Source: an uncultured Eubacteriales bacterium
GTDB taxonomy: Bacteria; Bacillota; Clostridia; Christensenellales; QAND01
Direction: 5' to 3'
Length of the DNA: 6,624 bases
NCBI GenBank assembly: GCA_900546685.1
Contig: UREB01000095.1
Span: forward strand, 1-6,624
How positions within the stretch are numbered: the stretch's first letter is position 1; the number at the start of each line of letters is the position of its first letter. Below are positions 1 through 4,677 of this stretch, piece by piece. The position numbers were made by a program, and so were the translations under genes. Under the pieces are notes generated by a model. It was given only the letters and a program-made list of their open reading frames with translations. It did not search any database and was not told where the DNA came from.

Positions 1-1570
1 CTATCACACCTTCCGGAAGATTAACAACCGCATTCTCAGAAACGGACTGAAAATCTATCTTATCCCCGGTTTGGAGATTTGCTGCGGCCTTTTCCACAGT
101 CTGCTTACCGATCACCACTTTTGTTTGACCGCCAGAGGTTACGGCAGCCTGTGTATCGCTGTCTATGATATCTGCCGCGATGCTGGAGGAGAAGCTTCCG
201 CCGGTTACTCCAACAACATCCCCAGCTTCGGCCCATTCATCCTCCGTCTTATCCATATTGTTAAACGAATACGCCTTGACCGCCGTTACATCAGCCGCGG
301 CATTAAAATCGCCGCTTTCTATTTTTACTGTTCCCAATTCCTGGTACCCGTCACGATTGATGATGGACACAGCCGCACCATCCGCAACGGGGCCGTCACC
401 CTCTGTTTTTTCCTGAGGCTGCCCTGTTACAGTGATCGCGCTCTCACCTGTTACCGTGAGATCACCTGCGCAAAGCTGTACGCCTACATGTTTCGCATTG
501 ATCGTCGAATTGTCGATTATTACCTCACCGTCCGACGGGAAATAAATGCCAAAGCCGTTTTTCACATTGAGGACGGAATTGTTTTTAAGAGTCACCGTAT
601 TGCCTGTTTCCGTGCCGTTTGTAACAATGCCATACGCATTGCCGGGCACTGTCAGTTGCACATTGTCAAGCACAAGCCCTCTGTTGTTCATATTATTCGT
701 GGTCGGCGCGCCGACCAGGACAGCCCCGTCTGCACTTTCATCCGTAACAACAACACTGCCGTTTTTAACCGTCAGCGTTACACCGGGGTAATTTACATCT
801 ATGGCGGCGTCACCTCCCGTATAGGTGTATGTATGGCCGTCCAGATCAATGGCCCCGTCTTTCTGACCGGAAGCAATTTTGTCAGAGCCCACATAATTGT
901 TCAGCAATACAATGTTCCCGTCCGCCGAACGGCCCGCCGCATTCGCAAGATTTCCGTAAATATAGCTGCTGCCGTCCGCTTCTTTTACTGAGAATCCGCC
1001 GTTCGGGATTAAGGCGCGGGCACTCTCCGTATCCAACAGTTTTGCTCCTGTTCCAAGCTTGATCCCAAGCGGTTCTTCCCCGTTTATATTCCGGAAAACA
1101 ATATCTCCCTCAAATTTCACGACCTGATTGTAACGGCTGTCGCCGCTCTTGGTGGTTACCTGATAGTTGCTGCTGCTCAATACGGACTGCTTGCTCCCGC
1201 TGTTTTTTATTGTCACCGTATTGTCATATGCACCGCTATACGTCTGTTCCAATTTAATCGCATACCCATTGGAAGCTTTTGTATTATTGGAAGTAACGCT
1301 GTATCCGTTCAAGTCGATTGTAATATTACGTTTGTCTATCGATATTCCGTAATTATAATCCTCAGTCGAAACATAGTCCTTCAAAAGCTTTAATGTATAG
1401 CCATCCTGCATGGCGCTGCGTGCATCCTTTACAGTCTTATACCCAGTTATCGTCCCCTCCGGTGTAATGACCTGAAACGCATCGTCCTCCGATGCGAAGG
1501 CCGTAAGGGACAAACAGGAAAAAGCCAGCATAACAGCCAGCAACACCGCAAGCCCTTTCTTTGTTTTCAT
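1..1570 (-). CDS. Secreted beta-helix-like repeat surface protein, 3' end beyond the left edge
   Basis: An open frame of 523 codons runs from ATG at 1570 to the left edge without a stop, so the C-terminus is missing. GGGAGGT lies about 8 nt upstream and fixes the start. The N-terminus is a classical signal peptide: a KTKK basic patch, a hydrophobic core at residues 6-22 and an AFA cleavage site near residue 26. Residues 44-66 (YKTVKDARSAMQDGYTLKLL and following) and ITIDLNGYSVT near 83-93 match the pattern seen at the start of many Firmicute right-handed beta-helix surface proteins. The rest is rich in Asn, Gly, Thr, Val and Asp, with irregular strand-turn repeats such as LTVKNGSVVV, LVLDNVQLTV, VTLKNNSVLNV and VIIDNSTINA, about 20-30 residues apart. 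This fits a parallel beta-helix of adhesin or polysaccharide-associated type. No catalytic motif is recognised. Any wall-anchoring signal or further domains would lie off the window, so the exact function is unknown. Confidence 0.85.
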   Translation of the reverse strand, partial: MKTKKGLAVLLAVMLAFSCLSLTAFASEDDAFQVITPEGTITGYKTVKDARSAMQDGYTLKLLKDYVSTEDYNYGISIDKRNITIDLNGYSVTSNNTKASNGYAIKLEQTYSGAYDNTVTIKNSGSKQSVLSSSNYQVTTKSGDSRYNQVVKFEGDIVFRNINGEEPLGIKLGTGAKLLDTESARALIPNGGFSVKEADGSSYIYGNLANAAGRSADGNIVLLNNYVGSDKIASGQKDGAIDLDGHTYTYTGGDAAIDVNYPGVTLTVKNGSVVVTDESADGAVLVGAPTTNNMNNRGLVLDNVQLTVPGNAYGIVTNGTETGNTVTLKNNSVLNVKNGFGIYFPSDGEVIIDNSTINAKHVGVQLCAGDLTVTGESAITVTGQPQEKTEGDGPVADGAAVSIINRDGYQELGTVKIESGDFNAAADVTAVKAYSFNNMDKTEDEWAEAGDVVGVTGGSFSSSIAADIIDSDTQAAVTSGGQTKVVIGKQTVEKAAANLQTGDKIDFQSVSENAVVNLPEGVI

Positions 1571-1617
1571 GTGTTTTACCTCCCTGATTTCTTAATTTTT
1601 ACTGTCCGGCGACACAC

Positions 1618-1663
1618 AAAAAAGGCGCATCCCACCCGTATGGAAACGGGCAGAATACGCCTT
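1618..1663 (-). terminator. Intrinsic terminator in the 5' leader (putative attenuator)
   Basis: Read on the minus strand, 1663-1646 pairs with 1639-1622 as an uninterrupted 18-bp stem closed by a 6-nt loop (1645-1640), followed by a run of U ending at 1618. Four of the pairs are G-U wobbles. In the plus-strand transcript these become A-C mismatches, so the fold suits the minus-strand RNA. The hairpin lies between the promoter at 1731-1759 and the ribosome binding site of the beta-helix gene, the position of a transcription attenuator or riboswitch expression platform. The 60 nt before it (GCAAAGC, then GCCAAGCTG) do not match any riboswitch class I can name with confidence, and no clear antiterminator partner or leader peptide was found. 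Confidence 0.75.
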
Positions 1664-1730
1664 CTGCTTTTGTGCGGTTTTCAGCTTGGCAGGAAAAAAG
1701 GGCAGAGCTACGCTTTGCTTGCTTGCTAAC

Positions 1731-1759
1731 ATTGTCGCAATTGCCGCCATTTTTGTCAA
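1731..1759 (-). promoter_or_regulatory. Sigma-A-type promoter of the beta-helix gene
   Basis: On the minus strand a perfect -35 TTGACA (1759-1754) is followed by a 17-nt spacer and GACAAT (1736-1731), which matches 4 of 6 bases of the -10 consensus. Transcription would start near 1724, inside a short AAGC tandem repeat. That leaves a leader of about 150 nt before the ATG at 1570. The promoter is called by eye only; the perfect -35 and ideal spacing make it likely. Confidence 0.7.
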
Positions 1760-1786
1760 GCCCCTTTCTGAACATAAAAAATTTTA

Positions 1787-1989
1787 TCACAAATCTCGCT
1801 GAATTTCAACCTCTTTTTGAGAAAAAATGAGGTGTGCTATCAACAATTCAGGTCGAATCATCTATTCCGCCGTGTAGACATTTAGAGGTCAAAAAAGCGT
1901 GATTTTAAGCCGTTTCCAGAGCCTAAACTTTGAGGGGCAAGGTTGTTTGTACCTTACCCCTCGTTTTTGCGTCTGAAAGCGTTACAGGC
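1787..1989. other. Gene-poor stretch between the beta-helix promoter and the tnpV remnant
   Basis: No convincing gene was found here. On the minus strand there are two tiny overlapping frames. One starts MSTRRNR and stops after 7 codons; a 24-codon frame (1861-1787, beginning MIRPELLIAHLIF) overlaps its stop as ATGA. Neither has a Shine-Dalgarno sequence, so both are probably chance or the decayed end of a longer gene. The stretch also contains the hairpin listed at 1932-1968. It may carry one end of the mobile element, but no terminal repeat could be recognised. Confidence 0.4.
1932..1968 (+). terminator. Hairpin with T-tract, probably a terminator
   Basis: GAGGGG-C-AAGGT (1932-1943) pairs with ACCTT-A-CCCCTC (1951-1962) around a 7-nt loop and is followed by GTTTTT, so a plus-strand transcript would have a G/C-rich stem with one C-A mismatch and a U-run. 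On the minus strand the mismatch becomes a G-U pair, giving a 12-bp stem, but the following bases are AAAG with no U-run. It lies about 28 nt downstream of the stop of the small tnpV-linked gene and could help to end that transcript, although the T-tract points the other way. No plus-strand gene precedes it. Confidence 0.55.
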
Positions 1990-2136
1990 TCATTTTTGCA
2001 GCCTTATCATTACCTCGTCTATAAGGTCTGTATATCTGCCCTGCGCCAGCAGCTTATTGCGGTAAGCAAGCAGAGCCTTGAAAACATACCGTCTTTCTTC
2101 TGCCGTCAAATAAAGGTGGTATTTCTTCTTCCTCAT
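1990..2136 (-). CDS. Small tnpV-linked protein, 48 aa
   Basis: The frame encodes 48 residues beginning MRKKKYHLYLTAEERRYVF and ending EVMIRLQK. The start is chosen because its ATG overlaps the tnpV-like stop by 4 nt (ATGA) and because GAGGTGAT, inside the end of tnpV, is placed to act as its ribosome binding site; a longer frame would run far back into tnpV. The product is basic at the N-terminus and predicted mostly helical, with a pattern (YLTxEERR..ALLAYRNKLLAQGRYTD) that I associate with small uncharacterised proteins next to tnpV in clostridial transposons. That association is from memory. No function is known to me. Translational coupling to tnpV is the natural reading of the overlap. 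Confidence 0.7.
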   Translation of the reverse strand: MRKKKYHLYLTAEERRYVFKALLAYRNKLLAQGRYTDLIDEVMIRLQK

Positions 2137-2513
2137 ACGAAGATCACCTCGGCATTGACGGTTTCTATAACCGCCGACCGCAGGGCGTTCATTCTCTGCA
2201 CCCACTCCATTTGATTGTCGGCTTTCAGCGTTTCGGTAATGCCCTCACGCTCCGTCCGCTGCTTCATAAGCCGGTCAAACAGCTCCTGCGCCTGTTCCTC
2301 AACATCGGCAAGGTAGGATTGCAGCTTGCCGTTTGTCAAAAGGCTGGTATAAAGTGCCTTTTTATGCTCACGGATATACCGCAAATGCCGCTGCCCCCAT
2401 ACGCCGATAGACCGTTCCTCTTTTTCGGCTGGTAATTCCAAGCAGGGGATATAATAATCGCCCCGCAGCTCATACCAAAGACCGTTTTGCTCGTTATAGA
2501 TGTACTGTTCCAT
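2133..2513 (-). CDS. tnpV: TnpV-like transposon-encoded protein
   Basis: This 126-residue protein has the hallmarks I associate with TnpV, named from the clostridial mobilizable transposons Tn4451/Tn4453: NGLWYELRGDYYIPCL at 10-25, then IGVWGQRHLRYIREHKK near 36-52, then LLTNGKLQSYLADV, and a helical C-terminal half rich in Glu, Gln and Arg. The start at 2513 is preferred over an upstream ATG 11 codons earlier because GGAGG lies 8 nt before it. The role of TnpV is not established; it is a marker of the element rather than a known recombinase. The gene sits between accessory DNA and nudC, with no large serine recombinase, relaxase or resistance gene in view, so the element here is a remnant, or a small insertion whose other parts are absent. 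The downstream 48-aa gene overlaps it. Confidence 0.8.
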   Translation of the reverse strand: MEQYIYNEQNGLWYELRGDYYIPCLELPAEKEERSIGVWGQRHLRYIREHKKALYTSLLTNGKLQSYLADVEEQAQELFDRLMKQRTEREGITETLKADNQMEWVQRMNALRSAVIETVNAEVIFV

Positions 2514-2602
2514 TTTGTAATCCTCCAAAATCATATATTCGCACATACATCACAGTTTCCCGATTGCCACATCTTGTTATATCGTGTTATCAGTTTTTCC
2601 TG

Positions 2603-2639
2603 CCCTTGCTTTTGCCCTTATAACTTCTCGTAGCAAGGG
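2603..2639. repeat. Inverted repeat upstream of tnpV
   Basis: CCCTTGCT (2603-2610) and AGCAAGGG (2632-2639) are perfect 8-bp inverted arms around 21 nt. They sit about 90 nt upstream of the tnpV start, in 259 bp without a gene. The minus-strand frame through here can be read for about 40 codons (ending IRAKARAGKTDNTI) but has no ribosome binding site or start that I trust. The repeat could be a leader structure for tnpV or a protein-binding site. No promoter for tnpV could be called. Confidence 0.4.
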
Positions 2640-2700
2640 TAAAACGGTGTGAAATCGTATAAAGGGATAAGGCGAGCAGAGTGCGAAAAATCCTTTATTT

Positions 2701-2801
2701 TCAACGGTTTCGGAGGTCTTTATTAAATCCCTATGAGGTGGTATAACCACCTACATAATTTGAGGTTTCAAATTAATATTTTCCCATTCGGAAACCGTTG
2801 A
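2701..2801. repeat. Nested inverted repeats at the nudC / remnant junction
   Basis: Three dyads sit together. The outer one is TCAACGGTTTC (2701-2711) with GAAACCGTTGA (2791-2801), 11 bp perfect; its right arm lies inside the last codons of nudC. Inside it is AGGTGGT-ATA-ACCACCT (2736-2752), perfect. Beside that is an 8-bp hairpin with a 4-nt loop (2756-2775) that overlaps the nudC stop. None carries a U-run, so they do not look like a normal terminator. The placement at the boundary between a housekeeping gene and tnpV-type DNA suggests a recombination, insertion or recombinase-binding site, which is an inference. Confidence 0.5.
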
Positions 2802-3603
2802 TCAATTCACTGCCAATGCTCGCCAAAGAAGCCGGCTCTGGAATATCCTCTCTTTGAACCCAGTGTGCCTCTGCCAGCTCGCTTTCTTGCAAATACAATG
2901 TTTCATCTTCTCCATCCAACTCTGCGGTAAACCCAATCATCACGGTATCGGAAAAAGACCAGGGTTGGCTTTTATAATATTGGATGTTTTTGATCTTGAT
3001 CCCCACTTCTTCCATAACCTCTCGCCGTACCGTCTGCTCAAAGGTTTCCCCAATCTCCACAAAACCCGCGATCAAGGCAAATTTACCTGGCGGTGAGGAA
3101 ACGTTTCTCGCCATCAACAGCTTATCCCCATGATGGATAGCAACGATAATAGCCGGCGAAATTTTTGGATACTCCGTGTATCCGCAGTTGGTACAGACCA
3201 GCGCTCTTTCTATCTCGCTATTTTGCATGATGCTGCCGCATTTACCACAGAATTTATGTGCTCGTTCCCACCGATAGATCTGGCTGCCCGTGATACCGCC
3301 AAAAGCCATCCACTGGGGCTCAAAACTCCGGAATGCCCTGGTTGGCTGCATAAAAAACCCTCCCTCCTGGGGGATTTCCAGCTGCTTTACCAGGTAAAAG
3401 CCAATCCCATCGATGCAAAACAAATACTGTGCCTGCTTTCTGATTTCTTCGTCAAATGACTCAAATCTAGGCAAAATATCCCCCTGTTCCGTATGCTGAA
3501 ACAATGCATTTTGCTTTTCAAAATACAGCACAATATCCTGAGTATGCGGTGTTTGGATGCGATACGTATTGTCAAACTGATGCGGTGCAATGTCTTGGAT
3601 CAT
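2773..3603 (-). CDS. nudC: NAD(H) pyrophosphatase / RNA de-NADding Nudix hydrolase
   Basis: The 276-residue product has the full NudC layout. An N-terminal region precedes a zinc ribbon with Cys119-x2-Cys122 and Cys137-x2-Cys140. A canonical Nudix box follows at 180-202 (G-x5-E-x7-REVMEEVGI), then the family marker SQPWSF at 212-217. NudC enzymes cleave NADH to NMNH and AMP with a divalent metal and, in the studied bacterial members, remove NAD caps from RNA 5' ends; they act in the cytoplasm. The length is near the roughly 260-aa E. coli enzyme. The marker is normally SQPWPFPxS; here it reads SQPWSFSDT, so both prolines after the Trp are missing, which is worth noting for substrate preference. 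The start at 3603 has an AAGGAAGG sequence upstream and a good promoter. The gene is divergent from the MerR gene, and its 3' end runs straight into the inverted-repeat cluster with no ordinary terminator. Confidence 0.93.
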   Translation of the reverse strand: MIQDIAPHQFDNTYRIQTPHTQDIVLYFEKQNALFQHTEQGDILPRFESFDEEIRKQAQYLFCIDGIGFYLVKQLEIPQEGGFFMQPTRAFRSFEPQWMAFGGITGSQIYRWERAHKFCGKCGSIMQNSEIERALVCTNCGYTEYPKISPAIIVAIHHGDKLLMARNVSSPPGKFALIAGFVEIGETFEQTVRREVMEEVGIKIKNIQYYKSQPWSFSDTVMIGFTAELDGEDETLYLQESELAEAHWVQREDIPEPASLASIGSELINGFRMGKY

Positions 3604-3633
3604 CTCTTTGCCCTTCCTTCTTCATTTACTACG

Positions 3634-3662
3634 ATTGTACCACCATTTTTTTCGCACCTCAA
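3634..3662 (-). promoter_or_regulatory. Sigma-A-type promoter of nudC
   Basis: On the minus strand TTGAGG (3662-3657), a 17-nt spacer and TACAAT (3639-3634, 5 of 6 consensus bases) lie about 30 nt before the nudC ATG. Transcription would begin near 3627, giving a short leader of about 24 nt that contains the AAGGAAGG ribosome binding site. No operator is evident. Confidence 0.65.
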
Positions 3663-3734
3663 TGCATAAAAACCACAGCTCTTCTTGTTTTTTCTTTCCA
3701 TTTTTTATTTTATTTGCTACATTCAAAAAAGAGC

Positions 3735-3765
3735 TTGACTCTGCCGCTGCGTCATCCTCTATCCT
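3735..3765 (+). promoter_or_regulatory. MerR-type promoter/operator with 19-bp spacer
   Basis: TTGACT (3735-3740) and TATCCT (3760-3765) are separated by exactly 19 bp, the over-long spacing typical of promoters that MerR-family activators untwist. The spacer holds an imperfect dyad centred on CGCTGCG near 3746-3752, where the activator would bind. The start codon of the MerR gene is only 21 nt further on, so the regulator probably activates its own gene, as known for TipA and Mta. A strong AGGGAGGG ribosome binding site lies at 3773-3780. Confidence 0.65.
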
Positions 3766-3786
3766 AAGTTTCAGGGAGGGATTTCC

Positions 3787-4542
3787 ATGGAATATAGTCT
3801 ACGTGAGCTCTGCCAGTTATCTGGGGTTAGTGCTCGAACACTAAGATATTATGACGAAATTGGACTGTTAAAGCCGGTACGCGTCGATGCTACGCGCTAC
3901 CGATATTATGATGATGCATCGATCATCACCTTACAAACCATCCTGTTCTATCGTGCTTTACGTGTACCTCTTGCCGAGATCCGTCATCTATTGTGCGTGC
4001 CTCTTTCCGAGCAGGCTGCGCTGTTAAAAGCCCATCTTTTGGGCTTACGCAGCCAGTATGATGCGCTTAGTGATTTGATTCATCGCGTGGAAACAACCCT
4101 TGCCTCCATGAAAGGAGACTACATTATGCAAAATTCCATCCAATTTGAAGACCTAAAACAAACGATTGTCCAGGAAAACGAGGCCCTGTATGGTGATGAG
4201 CTTCGCCCTCTATACGGCGATGAACAGATCGCACAATCCAACGCCAAAATACAAGGCATGACACAGGCGCAATACCAGCAGGCGCAGGCTTTGTCTGCAC
4301 AGCTGAAGACCACGCTCCAAAAAGCGCTGCTTGAGGGCGATCCCTCCGGCACATTGGCCCAAAAAGCCTTTACGCTACATAAACAATGGCTTTGTTATCA
4401 TTGGCCATCCTACTCCAAACAGGCGCATAAAGGATTGGCCGCCCTCTATTTGGCCGATGAACGTTTCACCGCTTATTATGACGCCATTGCCCCCGGCGCC
4501 GCGCAGTTTTTGCACGATGCCATCGTCTCCGCTTGCTCTTGA
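3787..4542 (+). CDS. MerR-family activator with TipAS ligand-binding domain
   Basis: The 251-residue protein starts with a MerR winged helix-turn-helix (residues 1-70; ELCQLSGVSARTLRYYDEIG then LLKP at 7-30, with RYRYYDDASI at 37-46). A dimerisation helix follows near 78-110, then a C-terminal TipAS-type domain from about 114, ending with the characteristic HKGLAALYLADERFTAYY and GAAQFLHDAI segments (214-246). TipAS domains bind thiopeptide antibiotics or other hydrophobic drugs; related full-length regulators are Streptomyces TipAL and Bacillus subtilis Mta, which activate their own and efflux genes. The ligand here cannot be read from the sequence. The domain has Cys203 and Cys250, but I cannot say whether they correspond to the thiostrepton-linked cysteines of TipA. 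No transporter gene is adjacent; a terminator follows the gene directly, so it is monocistronic. An internal start at codon 114 is listed separately. Confidence 0.92.
   Translation: MEYSLRELCQLSGVSARTLRYYDEIGLLKPVRVDATRYRYYDDASIITLQTILFYRALRVPLAEIRHLLCVPLSEQAALLKAHLLGLRSQYDALSDLIHRVETTLASMKGDYIMQNSIQFEDLKQTIVQENEALYGDELRPLYGDEQIAQSNAKIQGMTQAQYQQAQALSAQLKTTLQKALLEGDPSGTLAQKAFTLHKQWLCYHWPSYSKQAHKGLAALYLADERFTAYYDAIAPGAAQFLHDAIVSACS
4111..4128 (+). promoter_or_regulatory. Internal ribosome binding site and in-frame start for a TipAS-only protein
   Basis: Inside the MerR gene AAAGGAGA (4111-4118) is followed 8 nt after its GGAG by ATG at 4126-4128, in frame as codon 114. The position is precisely the junction between the dimerisation helix and the TipAS domain. 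Initiation here would give a 138-residue ligand-binding protein without the DNA-binding part. In Streptomyces lividans tipA an in-frame internal start gives TipAS of about 144 residues, made in excess over TipAL, which sequesters the drug. Use of this site is inferred; its quality matches the better gene starts in this window. Confidence 0.65.
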
Positions 4543-4557
4543 TCTTTTCTATACCAG

Positions 4558-4580
4558 GCCCCGCTCAAGCGGGGCTTTTT
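4558..4580 (+). terminator. Intrinsic terminator of the MerR/TipAS gene
   Basis: GCCCCGC (4558-4564), a TCAA loop and GCGGGGC (4569-4575) followed by TTTTT form a strong rho-independent terminator 15 nt after the MerR stop. The last bases of the T-run also belong to the first FabT-like operator, so the end of one unit and the control region of the next are packed together. Confidence 0.92.
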
Positions 4581-4595
4581 ACTTTGAAGTTCAAA
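4579..4595 (+). promoter_or_regulatory. FabT-like operator, copy 1
   Basis: TTACTTTGAAGTTCAAA contains the perfect palindrome TTTGAA-G-TTCAAA (4583-4595). This agrees with the TTTGA-N3-TCAAA type of site bound by FabT repressors of fatty-acid synthesis in lactic acid bacteria. It ends 6 nt before the -35 element of the marR-degV promoter. An identical 17-bp copy lies 64 bp downstream. Confidence 0.75.
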
Positions 4596-4601
4596 ATACT
4601 C

Positions 4602-4630
4602 TTGCCTTTTTCTACTCCATATGCTATGCT
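4602..4630 (+). promoter_or_regulatory. Promoter of the marR-degV operon
   Basis: TTGCCT (4602-4607), a 17-nt spacer and TATGCT (4625-4630) form a moderate sigma-A-type promoter, each box matching 4 of 6 bases. Transcription would start near 4637. One operator copy ends just before the -35 and the other begins about 6 nt after the start, so a repressor at both would enclose the promoter. Confidence 0.55.
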
Positions 4631-4642
4631 ATATCCCATCAA

Positions 4643-4659
4643 TTACTTTGAAGTTCAAA
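4643..4659 (+). promoter_or_regulatory. FabT-like operator, copy 2
   Basis: This is an exact second copy of the 17-bp TTACTTTGAAGTTCAAA sequence, with its TTTGAA-G-TTCAAA core at 4647-4659. It lies in the expected 5' leader, 18 nt before the ATG and close to the AAGGAAG ribosome binding site. A repressor bound here would block elongation or promoter clearance. Confidence 0.75.
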
Positions 4660-4677
4660 CAAAAAGGAAGCGGTTGT

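Noticed and set aside
71..991. A 306-codon plus-strand open frame antisense to the beta-helix gene
   Set aside because: The translation is Cys/Arg/His-rich without family motifs, has no ribosome binding site, and lies opposite a longer minus-strand frame with a signal peptide, SD and coherent repeats.
1535..1570. Lipoprotein signal (Cys19) in the beta-helix protein
   Set aside because: The residues before Cys19 (AFS) do not fit a lipobox, while AFA at 24-26 is a good signal peptidase I site.
1618..1724. c-di-GMP-I (GEMM) riboswitch in the leader
   Set aside because: GCAAAGC and GCCAAGCTG are suggestive, but the paired helices and the tetraloop-receptor elements of that class are not visible.
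1599..1790. A 63-codon minus-strand frame beginning MIKFFMFRKGLDKNGG
   Set aside because: It starts upstream of and runs through the predicted promoter, leader and terminator hairpin; there is no Shine-Dalgarno sequence, and the structure explains the sequence better.
2596..2720. A roughly 40-codon minus-strand frame ending IRAKARAGKTDNTI upstream of tnpV
   Set aside because: No credible start or ribosome binding site; it overlaps the inverted repeat and has no recognisable family.
3676..3735. AGCTCTT / AAGAGCT inverted repeat between nudC and the MerR gene
   Set aside because: Arms are only 7 bp, about 45 bp apart, in a T-rich tract, so chance is likely; no terminator geometry.
4119..4354. 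Two Cys/Ser-rich minus-strand frames opposite the TipAS domain
   Set aside because: They are shadows of the strongly supported MerR/TipAS gene and have no start signals.
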